64,000 nucleotides of DNA. Source: Aradus depressus (Eukaryota > Arthropoda > Insecta > Hemiptera > Aradidae). Shown here piece by piece: positions 21,901-31,400 of this stretch (positions are counted from its first letter, which is position 1; the number at the start of each line of letters is the position of its first letter). A program made the position numbers and the translations under genes. The notes under the pieces are model-generated. The model ran no database searches and was not told the origin of the DNA. It was given only the letters and a program-made list of their open reading frames with translations. Location of the stretch: positions 4,402,001-4,466,000 of the forward strand of contig OY759214.1 in NCBI GenBank assembly GCA_963662175.1, given 5' to 3'.

Positions 21901-24395
21901 TCGTGCGGCTTGACTTGCCATACCCCGTGATGAGGGATCACGTAGGGTGCAACAATGGTCGTGGGAGCCATGTGGCCTAGACGTACATAGTCTTCCATAA
22001 AGGCTAAGTACTTCTCCTTGAGGATGGGGTCACGAGTGAATTTCCGCTCCAAGGCGAAGAATCTCCGGAGAGCTATGTCTCGGTTTTCGTCAGGGAGCAC
22101 GCCAGTAGGTTTCAGGGGCAACCTCACTACATATCTACCCTCCGGAGTGCGCGAATGAGTTTTCGCAAACGACTCTTCACACAAGACGTCTGCGGGTCGT
22201 GGTTCCTCAATTTCCCAGAAGACCTTCAACTGGCTTAAGATAGCAGTTTCATCCAGGGCCAAAAGGGAGATGCTGCGCGACTGATTGATAAAAGAAGTGG
22301 TTCCCATGACCACATTACCAAAAACAGTGGGCATGAGATAAAGCTCGTCAACCTCCGACTTGACGGGAGCTCCTATGATGAGTCGTGGATATAAGTCAAG
22401 TCCAACCAAAACATCGACGAGGCCAGGATCGGCGAATGAGGGGTCAGCTAAGCCGTAACGCGATAGCTGAACAGCGACGGTCGGTGAAACCTTTCGCTTC
22501 GGAGTGTCGGATGTAATCTCATCGACTACAAGAGCGCGCACCTTGAAGCACGCATCAGTAATAGTAGAGTGCATGCGGCACGTTAACCAACCTTTGACAT
22601 TGGGCACTAAGTTGCCACCAAGACCCGCTATACGGCCGTCAAAGGGTTTTAAACTACCGCCAATTTTACTGGCGAGGTCGGTAGTTATAAATGTATACTG
22701 GCTCCCTGAGTCCAATAACACACGAGCGGGGACGGAGGTGTGAAGTCCGTCGAATAGGGCCTGAGCGGTGCCCATAATGACATGCGATTCGGGTTGATGT
22801 CGCTTGTCGGTAGGCGCCGGGATGGTATCTTCCCGAACATGGCCTACGAATGATGAATGGGGTTCACCATTGTTATCGTTGGAGCGGGCTTCATCAGTCT
22901 TCTTCCCTGTATGAAGTAAGCTGTGATGCCTTGAATTGCAGTACTTACAATTCCATTTTGACGGGCAGTTCGCGGCCCGGTGCCCTCTTCCCAGGCAGTT
23001 AAGGCATCCAGTCCATGCCTTGGCGAAGTCGAAACGAGTCTGGGCCGGCAGCTCACTGAAGGTGAAACATTTCACTAGTGAATGGCTGCCTTTGCAGTAG
23101 GGGCATGGAGTGAAACTCGGATTTGGGCTGTTATTCGTAGCCGAGGGAGAGGTGCGTCCAAATCTGTTTGACCTAGGTGAGCCACGGCGGCGAGCCGGGC
23201 TCCTCCTCGGACTGGCGGTTGGGGAACTACTGTGACGTGTAGGGCTCTTCCTTGACCAGTATTGAGATGAATCTCCAGATTGGGCGAGCATAGATACGCC
23301 AGTAGAGTACTTAGGCGAACTCTTATTGGGAGGTTTGAGTCGCGGATCCATTGCTCGATCGGGGGTACCGGAGCGTTCATCGAGAAGTTCCAGGGATAGC
23401 TTACAAGCCATCATGCGTTGCCTCACAAAGTTGATTATTTCGTCGGCAGATGGGAACTCTGTCCCTTTATGGGCAAGCTCAAACTGCTTGCGGGTGGCCG
23501 GATCGAGTGCTCGCAATGCCAGGATAGACAGTAAGGCGTCACCTGGGTTTTGGAGCCTTAGAGCGCGAAATGATTCGACGCTCTCGCCGACCTGAGAGAG
23601 ATATGCGTTCAGCTTGGCGTACTCAGAGTTGGATGAGCGATTACGGAAATTTAGGACCGTCTGAATTTGTCGAGAGGCCAATACTCGGGGGTTGTCATAA
23701 ACCTTCATTAATGACTCCCAAGCCAGGGCATATGAAGAACCGTCGAAGGACAGACCAGACAGGAGCGATGCGGGTTCTCCTACCAGAGCGTCTTTAAGAT
23801 AATGCATCTTGTCGACTGGAGGGATGCATGGACTGTTTCCTACTAATGAGAGAAACTTGTCCCGAAATTCTACCCATTTGAATAAGTCCCCGTTCCATTT
23901 AGGCACCGCTATGCGTGGTAACCCACATCCCTGATAGTCGTTGGATGCTGACAATAGGGTGGGAACGGCAGCCGAAGAGGCTGAAGTGACGGATGCGGCT
24001 TCGCGTTTCAGTCTAAGCTTCCGAAGAGAGGTATCAGCCGCAAGGATCTCATCCCTCACAGTATCGTGGATAGTCAGCCATTTTTCATCTGGAAACGAAG
24101 TTTTCGGATCGAGATTGAAATGCGCACTATCGAGCTCCTTCCAGGTTGCCTGAAATTCGTGCCAATACTCACAAGCGCTGTGTATGCGTGCCTCCAGATC
24201 GGCATAAGAGTCGTCGTCAGGGGTGGCTGCCTTAGCCACAACCATGATGCCGGCAATGTTGCGCTTAATGCTGCGGAGCTGGCGCTCTAGTGATGAAATC
24301 TGATGGGAAGATTCCGCCATCATGTGACTATCAATCTGGTGGGTAAACAATAGAAAATATAATTTGGAAAATAATGATCCGTTCAGGACACACAA
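18978..24395 (-). CDS. BEL/Pao Gag-Pol polyprotein, intact
   Basis: A single 1805-residue frame with BEL/Pao domain order. Gag-like DUF1759 region at about 160-335 (WNGDLFKWVEFRDKF). CCHC/Cys-His knuckles at about 431-495 (CLNCLGRGHRAANC). Aspartic protease at about 555-670 with the active-site triad DSG at 562-564. RT at about 780-1000 with first Asp in TTDLVKMYRQI (881) and YVDD at 957-960. Pao peptidase A17/RNase H region at about 1040-1250 (LIDFSDAS, PQLELCGA, FTDSS). H2C2 zinc region at 1431-1469. Integrase DDE at D1501, D1567 and E1619. DUF5641 at about 1700-1795. The true start may be the Met pair at residues 25-26 (24323), since the first 24 residues look unlike Gag. No frameshift or stop is seen. 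It makes virus-like particles and copies the element in the cytoplasm by family analogy. Confidence 0.95.
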   Translation of the reverse strand: MCVLNGSLFSKLYFLLFTHQIDSHMMAESSHQISSLERQLRSIKRNIAGIMVVAKAATPDDDSYADLEARIHSACEYWHEFQATWKELDSAHFNLDPKTSFPDEKWLTIHDTVRDEILAADTSLRKLRLKREAASVTSASSAAVPTLLSASNDYQGCGLPRIAVPKWNGDLFKWVEFRDKFLSLVGNSPCIPPVDKMHYLKDALVGEPASLLSGLSFDGSSYALAWESLMKVYDNPRVLASRQIQTVLNFRNRSSNSEYAKLNAYLSQVGESVESFRALRLQNPGDALLSILALRALDPATRKQFELAHKGTEFPSADEIINFVRQRMMACKLSLELLDERSGTPDRAMDPRLKPPNKSSPKYSTGVSMLAQSGDSSQYWSRKSPTRHSSSPTASPRRSPARRRGSPRSNRFGRTSPSATNNSPNPSFTPCPYCKGSHSLVKCFTFSELPAQTRFDFAKAWTGCLNCLGRGHRAANCPSKWNCKYCNSRHHSLLHTGKKTDEARSNDNNGEPHSSFVGHVREDTIPAPTDKRHQPESHVIMGTAQALFDGLHTSVPARVLLDSGSQYTFITTDLASKIGGSLKPFDGRIAGLGGNLVPNVKGWLTCRMHSTITDACFKVRALVVDEITSDTPKRKVSPTVAVQLSRYGLADPSFADPGLVDVLVGLDLYPRLIIGAPVKSEVDELYLMPTVFGNVVMGTTSFINQSRSISLLALDETAILSQLKVFWEIEEPRPADVLCEESFAKTHSRTPEGRYVVRLPLKPTGVLPDENRDIALRRFFALERKFTRDPILKEKYLAFMEDYVRLGHMAPTTIVAPYVIPHHGVWQVKPHETKLRVVFDASCSAGGPSLNDVLITGPKLQTDLCDILIHFRLFVIAFTTDLVKMYRQILVHPEDRHLQHIFWRNDPSKPVVEHELRTVTYGITSSGYQAIKTVAQLVSDEGYAFPLAAERIPKAMYVDDFASGANTLEEAHALKEQLIGLFNLGGFQLSKWASNAPELLPPSQDPIEAQALPQESNSIIKILGLMWYPQRDVFSFTVQEPISHATKRVVLSTVARIFDPLGFLAPVIFSAKTLLQEAWRHEISWDDPLPSPLREKWYQLTNEWPTLKMITIPRYIQVHQATIQLIDFSDASSHGYAAAVYARTQSPSGGVHVNLLKAKTKVAPTKFLTIPQLELCGALLLARVMSSITIETHHEALYFTDSSVVLAWLRQPIHQLKVFEANRVSAILRASDVRQWKFVRSEDNPSDIASRGCLPSELKDHNLWWRGPLWLMDNPEPFGEGYSGLLSPSPDQALLATAIPTSKKVHHIHDDSWMSRFSSLPRLIRTIARILRLAHRAQHLQEATQGPITSDEFSKALSACVQIAQHCALPPALYGDETPKAYQQLHPFLDAHGLIRVGGRLRHSSLTYDHKHPMLLPRDHHLTRLIIDDLHKKHFHAGPTLMLSLLRQKFWVPSALKVIKSRIYLCTHCRRLRVRPSIPLMGDLPVERFHQFRAFSQVGVDYAGPFALRESPRRKAPIGKAYLCIFVCFATKAIHLELVSSLGTDAFLATLDRFVARRGLPQCIHSDNATNFVGASRYLKDLYAFLSRHTDLWTDHLSSKSVVWKFIPPRSPHFGGLWEAGVKSIKNLLVTSVGKYPLTFEELNTILVRIEGLLNSRPLCPLREDPESFDTLTPGHFLIGAPLTSIPSVPSSDECTSHLDRWHLVQRQISYVWSRWNKDYLHLLQQRVRWTRNHPNLSIGDLVLMIESRTPAGTWPTGRICDVFPGDDGVVRVVTVRTLNGRIFKRSVASLAPLLSSDATRVSPK

Positions 24396-24835
24396 TCAAG
24401 GAAATATCAATGGTTATGCATATGTATATAATATATAATATGTTAATATGATTATGCATATGTTATAATATGTTAATATGATTATGCATATGTTATAACA
24501 TGTTTATAAAATATGTATGTATATAATATAAATGTGTACATAAGTTAAGAGCATAAGTGATTAGAAACTAGGAGACCTAATCCTTATAGAGGATTACTGT
24601 GGTCGGACAAGTGTTTGTAATATACTTGCACTTATTATTACAAAGTATGTTGTCTAACGTAGGATTAAAGCGAGGGATTATTTGGCTGCCATAGGTCGAG
24701 CTCCTATGAAATACAACATTGACTGAAATATTATATAAAAATTCATAATGAATGAATAAATGAAAAAAGATGAGACACTGAATAAAAGTGATGAAGAGAG
24801 ATTTCCACAATATTCCTCACCCGGGGCACCATAAA
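24396..24835 (-). other. BEL untranslated leader with AT-rich repeats
   Basis: The leader lies between the 5' LTR and the polyprotein. It contains a TATA-rich stretch (24410-24530) with ATTATGCATATGTTATAA repeated. No separate gene is present. Confidence 0.6.
24814..24831 (-). other. BEL primer-binding site candidate
   Basis: On the minus strand, four bases (TTTA) after the LTR comes TGGTGCCCCGGGTGAGG, starting with the TGG that pairs with the CCA tail of a tRNA. I cannot assign the tRNA with confidence. Confidence 0.6.
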
Positions 24836-25289
24836 TGTTTGGGTCAGGGTCGGACACTTAACGTTGTGAGCAAAGGCCCGATAACCATGAAGAACCCAGA
24901 ATGATAGGGGAGTAAAATATGTGAGGAATAAATGCGGAAATAGTGAAAATAAGAATTCTATTTGGAACACAATAAGTAAATTGAAATGAATGTTACTTGA
25001 TCACTGTAAACAGAATGTTCTGGTCGATTCGGCTGTGTCGCTCCTTGGTGGTCCGTGATGATAGACGAGATCGGAGGGGGTCCTCACGGGGAAGTCTTCA
25101 TATGTGAGATGTATCCAGGCCAGACTGCGTTGGACGAGACGCTGACTGGGGTAGTAAGATGCTTCCCGGTCAGGCTGTGGTGAACGACTGGTCGCTGGAC
25201 CGGGAGTAGTGGGGATAGCGAGCGAGCTAGCCGTGGCGTAGGGACCATAGTGGGGGGCGCTGGCTAAGCTCAATAGTCGTAATTGAACA
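24836..25289 (-). repeat. BEL 5' LTR
   Basis: 454 bp, the promoter-side LTR for the minus-strand element. See the matching LTR at 18256-18709. It is followed by AATGG, the second target-site copy. Confidence 0.95.
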
Positions 25290-25294
25290 AATGG
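25290..25294. repeat. Target-site duplication AATGG (right)
   Basis: Second copy of AATGG flanking BEL. It is followed by the resumed 61-bp repeat of the outer element. Confidence 0.92.
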
Positions 25295-26613
25295 TATGTG
25301 TGTTAATATTCTGCACAACATAAAAAATGTATATATATATATATTGGCCCCCCCCCCCCCCCCCCCCCCCCTATTTCGCGATCATTCACTCTCAATTTCT
25401 TTTATACCAGCATTCATTCCTCTAATACTAAATTAACATTTCTACACTATATACAAATAAAATCATAAAAAAATGCAAAATAATACAAAATCCCCTCCTG
25501 TGTATTGTGTAAGTTGAGTAATGTAAAATGATTTCGTTTCTTAATGTTGTGTTGTCCGTACGGTGTAACATAAATGTATCAAATAAATCATAAATCCCCG
25601 TAATAATGTATGTTTTATGTGTATTAGCTTTGTCTAAATGTTTCTGAGATGGCTAGGTTCGATTCCCATAGGATCAGCCAAAAATCCTTCTCTGACCCCC
25701 AGTTGGACCGTTCCTTCCAGATACTGACCCCCAATGCCAAAAAGAGGAGGCAATCTGCACTCCCTCTCTCCGACACCAAGCGACAGCTCCGTCGGGAACC
25801 AGTCCTGTGACTCGACATACAGGAAGCGCGTCAAGCTTCGGAGAGACCGGGCTAGTTCTCTGTCTACTGTTTCTAGGCTGGGCAAGTGCAGACGCCAAAT
25901 ACTGCAAGAGAACAAATTGTCTCCACTTGCTTATTGCAGGGGATCAATTAGTCTCCGCTTGCTTATTAACTACTAAAAACAAAACTAATCTACTTCATTT
26001 ATTCCATCTTACATTCTCGATTAATTTAAATAAATTCTACAAAAAAAATTCTAATACTAAGTCCATAATAAATCCTTAATTCAAATTATCTATTTAAAAC
26101 TTGTAAATTCAAACTAATTTTTATCAATAATAATCAAAAAAAAATGTTTACTTAAATAAATTCACCTATATTGACGATTAATCCTTTCTATGGATCCGGT
26201 GTAAAAGTTCATGAACTGGGTTGTCTATTTCTTGCACTAGTTCTATCTGACTATCGATCCAGCTTGATCGATTCAACTCTACTGAATGAGCCCCCTTTTA
26301 CGAACGTAACATCTGAGTTCACGTAAACAATTACGACTAGTTAATAAACAAACAAAAAAAATAATACTTCTTAAACCAATTTCAACATATTATATACTAT
26401 CAACCTATTATTATACCATTTAACAATCAAAAGTATGTATAATTCAAATAAACTTCATTCATACGAAAATATGTATTCATTCATTCTTCTATCAATTGCA
26501 AATATCATTTATCCGTAGTTTCTGTATGTTTTCTGTCTAAAGTTTTTTTATAGTTTTAGTTTGTCTGTCCGTCAGTCTATAACTCATTCGAGTTTCAAAA
26601 ATGGTTACTTACT
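25295..26613 (-). other. Outer element internal region, middle
   Basis: AT-rich, with a (TA)n run, a 24-base C homopolymer at 25348-25371, and a more GC-balanced block at about 25640-25930. Minus-strand frames of 64-93 codons overlap there (25634-25915), but none shows a recognisable domain. It could be a decayed part of a former polymerase region or unrelated leader/spacer sequence. Confidence 0.5.
25348..25371 (+). repeat. C24 homopolymer
   Basis: Twenty-four consecutive C on the + strand after an AT dinucleotide run. On the minus strand it is a G24 run, which is the sense strand of the outer element. The length may be imprecise in the assembly. Confidence 0.85.
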
Positions 26614-27348
26614 TTAAGTTCGGCTGATACAATTATCATTGCAGAGCCTTAAACTAATTGCATATATTTTTTTCCTAATACCTCGCCGTATAATGTCTTC
26701 GAATATCTTCCCCCCTACACTAAATAAAATTTTGCGTAGTCTGTCTGTCAGTACTGCGTCATTCTTTTCATTTCCCCTTATTTTATAAATTTTCACTTCA
26801 GTTTTTCTGTATTGTATTCTAAAAATGTCTTCCACCTGGTAACTAGTCTCATGTAAATTCTTTCTTAAGTAATTTTTCCATTCATGCACAACAGTCATAC
26901 TATCATATTTTCTTAATTCTACCTTAGTTTGCACTAACTGATAATTCATTATAATTTCTCCCTTGGAAAGAAATTTTCTTACCGATTTTACTCTACTTTG
27001 GAAATTCTTTTTAACTGTGAAATCTGTCCTTTCACTTTCTAAGCTATTTCTAGAACTAATTTCCGAGACTATCTTAATTTCATTTATCTCATTTAAGTTG
27101 CTTATAACCTTGTCTCCCTCTACTGAAATTTTTAAGTTTGTTTCTTTTTCTACTTCTACAGTTTGAACCTTTCTCTCTTTGCTGTTATTTTCAATATTTT
27201 CTACTTTATTTGGATCTTCGAAAAATTTTATCATGCGTTTCATGATAGCTTTTTGTTCGTCCATTTTCTGATTGAGATTTGCTAATTGCTGGGTCATTAA
27301 TTCCATGAATCTATCCATCTTGTCTGATTGCTCTTTAGTGAGCTTCAT
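26614..27348 (-). CDS. Gag-like coiled-coil protein of outer LTR element
   Basis: A 244-codon frame starting about 305 bp inside the 5' LTR of the minus-strand outer element, the position expected for Gag. Residues about 1-50 form a probable coiled coil (MDRFMELMTQQLANLNQKMD). The middle is Lys/Glu/Asn-rich. The C-terminal half is basic (WKNYLRKNLHE, RGIRKKIYAISLRL). No zinc knuckle, protease or RT is seen. The frame is intact although the rest of the element looks non-coding, so selection or youth may have kept it. Calling it Gag is inference from position only; I do not recognise the family. Confidence 0.55.
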   Translation of the reverse strand: MKLTKEQSDKMDRFMELMTQQLANLNQKMDEQKAIMKRMIKFFEDPNKVENIENNSKERKVQTVEVEKETNLKISVEGDKVISNLNEINEIKIVSEISSRNSLESERTDFTVKKNFQSRVKSVRKFLSKGEIIMNYQLVQTKVELRKYDSMTVVHEWKNYLRKNLHETSYQVEDIFRIQYRKTEVKIYKIRGNEKNDAVLTDRLRKILFSVGGKIFEDIIRRGIRKKIYAISLRLCNDNCISRT

Positions 27349-27653
27349 CTTAAATAATAACTTTAATATCTCGAATTCAAAAAAAAATTATCAATATGAA
27401 TGTAAAAATATTTTGGTTCAATATTTTTATATGTATATAAACAAAAATTCATGTAGTATATTCCCCTCTCTCTCAACGAAACTCATATCTCCCCATGGCC
27501 TTATTCTTCCTGATTTTAAATAAATGCATCTTTTAGGCATATTTACTCTATATTAAAAAAAATGTTTCGGTGATTCTATGCGAGTTATTTATTGGTCAAA
27601 GAATGCAAAAATAAAAAAAAACAAGAAATTACCCTCACAAGGAGATGCCATAA
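27349..27653 (-). other. Outer element leader with primer-site candidate
   Basis: Sequence between the 5' LTR and the Gag-like frame. On the minus strand, three bases (TTA) after the LTR comes TGGCATCTCCTTGTGAGG (27650-27633), a TGG-starting primer-binding site candidate. The tRNA is not identified. Confidence 0.5.
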
Positions 27654-28475
27654 TGCTAGATTATTTTATGCTTGATGTTTTGTTGTGACTATAGTTATAT
27701 TAAATTGAATAAAAAAAAATTATATATTGATTTGGAGTGAGGCTCCTAAGGAAAAAACTATGTCATAAATAACTCTTTTCATTCTTGGAATTTACGTTAC
27801 CGGTACCAATAAAAAAAAAAAAAATTATTTCCCGGTATGATTCTAAATAGATTATTATTTATAACTATTGTATCCTGAATAATTGGTACTTACCTCCAAA
27901 GGTATTATTGGGGTTCGCAAGGCCTATGGGTTTTGAAATTTGAATTTCATTGAGAGAGATTTTGGGGAAATTAAAAGAAATTAAAACATGGTTATAAATA
28001 AATTGGCTTTACTAAAATAAATTTTATGACTTTGAAAAATTGAAGTGGCCATATTGAAAAATGTATATACAAAAATGGATACTACCTTGTGACGTCACAC
28101 TTGAAACATATATACAATAAATTTTACTTTTTAACATAAAAATTGGAGTCCACACTCTCTCCACATCCCTTCAATCTTTTACCAGTCACTTTTACTCACT
28201 TTCAATTGTTTACTCACTACTTTTCACACATTTCAACAAAAAAACAGAGACCAGTCTCTCACCGGTTTCACCTCTACCAGAATCCAGCATAGACTGACTA
28301 AACTGCCTCCGCACGGAATTATGGGTAGCAAATTCGAGTTTCTTTTTTCTGTTGTCTCTTGTTTTACTTAGGTTTCTTTCTTCTTTATTTTCTGTTTCTT
28401 TTTTTCAAATGGATTCCAAAAAAATAACGTCGCTTCGACATCGGTTGTCTTGGCAACGGGTTTTTTTACATTACA
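27654..28475 (-). repeat. Outer element 5' LTR
   Basis: 822 bp, nearly identical to 16012-16834. On the minus strand a palindromic TGACGTCA (28090-28097) lies about 20 bp before a TATATAC-type sequence (about 28064-28070), a plausible promoter arrangement. Confidence 0.92.
28090..28097. promoter_or_regulatory. CRE/ATF-type palindrome in LTR
   Basis: TGACGTCA, the full consensus bound by CREB/ATF bZIP factors, occurs once in each LTR (also 16449-16456). It lies upstream of a TATA-like sequence in the element's transcription direction. A regulatory role is inferred. Confidence 0.5.
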
Positions 28476-28480
28476 CAAAG
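28476..28480. repeat. Target-site duplication CAAAG (right)
   Basis: Second CAAAG copy. The satellite resumes in register directly after it (CATACAGGAAGTAATG). Confidence 0.9.
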
Positions 28481-31400
28481 CATACAGGAAGTAATGTTAT
28501 TGCTGTGAATGTGCATCTATGAAACCTTTCATGTATGATCTGGCCCAGTACTCTGTGCTCATTTTATTTCCCCAGCTACACAAAGCATACAGGAAGTAAT
28601 GTTATTGCTGTGAATGTGCATCTTTGTAACCTTTCATGTGTGATCTGGCCCAGTACTCTGTGATCATTTTAGATCCCCAGCTACACAAAGTATACAGGAA
28701 GTAATGTTATTGCTGTGAATGTGCATCTTTGTAACCTTTCATGTGTGATCTGTCCACAGTACTCTGTGCTCATTTTAGATCCCCAGCTACACAAAGTATA
28801 CATGAAGTAATGTTATTGCTGTGAATGTGCATCTTTGTAACTTTCATGTATGATCTGTCCACAGTACTCTGTGATCATTTTACTTCCCCAGCTACACAAA
28901 GTATACAGGAAGTAATGTTATTGCTGTGAATGTGCATCATTGTAACCTTTCATGTGTGACCTGTCCACAGTACTCTGTGATCATTTTACTTCCCCAGCTA
29001 CACAAAGTATAAAGGAAGTAATGTTATTGCTGTGAATGTGCATCTATGAAACCTTTCATGTATGATCTGGCCCAGTACTCTGTGCTCATTTTATTTCCCC
29101 AGCTACACAAAGCATACAGGAAGTAATGTTATTGCTGTGAATGTGCATCTTTGTAACCTTTCATGTGTGATCTGGCCCAGTACTCTGTGATCATTTTAGA
29201 TCCCCAGCTACACAAAGTATACAGAAAGTAATGTTATTGCTGTGAATGTGCATCTTTATAACCTTTCACGTGTGATCTGTCCACAGTACTCTGTGATCAT
29301 TTTACTTCCCCAGCTAAACAAAGTATACAGGAAGTTATGTTATTGCTGTGAATGTGCATCTTTGTAACCTTTCATGTGTGATCTGTCCACAGTACTCTGT
29401 GCTCATTTTAGATCCCCAGCTACACAAAGTATACAGAAAGTAATGTTATTGCTGTGAATGTGCATCTATGAAACCTTTCATGTGTGATCTGGCCCAGTAC
29501 TCTGTGATCATTTTACTACCCAGCTATACGAAGTATACAGAAAGTTATGTTATTGCTGTGAATGTGCATCTTTGTAACCTTTCATGTGTGATCTGTCCAC
29601 AGTACTCTGTGCTCATTTTATTTCCCCAGCTACACAAAGTATACAGGAAGTAATGTTATTGCTGTGAATGTGCATCTATGAAACCTTTCATGTGTGATCT
29701 GGCCCAGTACTCTGTGATCATTTTACTTCCCCAGCTACACAAAGTATACAGGAAGTAATGTTATTGCTGTGAATGTGCATCTATGAAACCTTTCATGTGT
29801 GATCTGTCCACAGTACTCTGTGATCATTTTACTTCCCAGCTAAACAAAGTATACAGAAAGTTATGTTGTTGCTGTGAATGTGCATCTTTGTAACCTTTCA
29901 TGTGTGATCTGTCCACAGTACTCTGTGCTCATTTTATTTCCCCAGCTACACAAAGTATACAGGAAGTAATGTTATTGCTGTGAATGTGCATCTTTGTATC
30001 CTGTCATGTGTGATCTGTCCACAGTACTCTGTGCTCATTTTAGATCCCCAGCTACACAAAGTATACAGAAAGTAATGTTATTGCTGTGAATGTGCATCTT
30101 TGTAACCTTTCATGTGTGATCTGTCCACAGTACTCTGTGCTCATTTTATTTCCCCAGCTACACAAAGTATACAGGAAGTAATGTTATTGCTGTGAATGTG
30201 CATGTATGAAACCTTTCATGTGTGATCTGGCCCAGTACTCTGTGATCATTTTACTTCCCCAGCTACACAAAGTATACAGGAAGTAATGTTATTGCTGTGA
30301 ATGTGCATCTATGAAACCTTTCATGTGTGATCTGTCCACAGTACTCTGTGATCATTTTACTTCCCCAGCTAAACAAAGTATACAGAAAGTTATGTTGTTG
30401 CTGTGAATGTGCATCTTTGTAACCTTTCATGTGTGATCTGTCCACAGTACTCTGTGCTCATTTTATTTCCCCAGCTACACAAAGTATACAGGAAGTAATG
30501 TTATTGCTGTGAATGTGCATCTTTGTATCCTGTCATGTGTGATCTGTCCACAGTACTCTGTGCTCATTTTAGATCCCCAGCTACACAAAGTATACAGAAA
30601 GTAATGTTATTGCTGTGAATGTGCATCTTTGTAACCTTTCATGTGTGATCTGTCCACAGTACTCTGTGCTCATTTTATTTCCCCAGCTACACAAAGTATA
30701 CAGGAAGTAATGTTATTGCTGTGAATGTGCATCTATGAAACCTTTCATGTGTGATCTGGCCCAGTACTCTGTGATCATTTTACTTCCCCAGCTACACAAA
30801 GTATACAGGAAGTAATGTTATTGCTGTGAATGTGCATCATTGTAACCTTTCATGTGTGACCTGTCCACAGTACTCTGTGATCATTTTACTTCCCCAGCTA
30901 CACAAAGTATAAAGGAAGTAATGTTATTGCTGTGAATGTGCATCTATGAAACCTTTCATGTATGATCTGGCCCAGTACTCTGTGCTCATTTTATTTCCCC
31001 AGCTACACAAAGCATACAGGAAGTAATGTTATTGCTGTGAATGTGCATCTTTGTAACCTTTCATGTGTGATCTGGCCCAGTACTCTGTGATCATTTTAGA
31101 TCCCCAGCTACACAAAGTATACAGAAAGTAATGTTATTGCTGTGAATGTGCATCTTTATAACCTTTCACGTGTGATCTGTCCACAGTACTCTGTGATCAT
31201 TTTACTTCCCCAGCTAAACAAAGTATACAGGAAGTAATGTTATTGCTGTGAATGTGCATCTTTGTAACCTTTCATGTGTGCTCTGTCCACAGTACTCTGT
31301 GCTCATTTTATTTCCCCAGCTACACAAAGTATACAGGAAGTAATGTTATTGCTGTGAATGTGCATCTATGAAACCTTTCATGTGTGATCTGGCCCAGTAC

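Larger units (their letters stand above)
18256..25289 (-). mobile_element. Complete BEL/Pao retrotransposon (7.03 kb)
   Basis: It has two 454-bp LTRs, TG...CA ends and a 5-bp target duplication. A purine-rich tract and a primer-site candidate sit at the expected edges, and one uninterrupted 1805-codon Gag-Pol frame lies on the minus strand. LTRs differ at two positions that I can see. Every expected domain is present, so it looks recently inserted and potentially active. No Env-like frame follows the integrase. It sits inside the outer LTR element, so it is the youngest insertion in this nest. Confidence 0.95.
16012..28475 (-). mobile_element. Outer LTR retrotransposon, Gag-like ORF only
   Basis: The element has 823- and 822-bp LTRs (TG...CA on either strand) and a perfect 5-bp target duplication. 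The minus orientation is set by a purine-rich tract beside the 16 kb LTR and a TGG-starting primer-site candidate beside the 28 kb LTR. After removal of the nested BEL element it is about 5.4 kb. The only substantial open frame is a 244-codon, coiled-coil N-terminal protein; no protease, RT or integrase was found. It is therefore a large non-autonomous element, or one whose polymerase was deleted. Superfamily cannot be assigned. Confidence 0.8.

Noticed and set aside
25640..25680. tRNA-derived SINE suggested by GGTTCGATTCCC
   Set aside because: A B-box-like match alone; no A box at the right distance and no tail.
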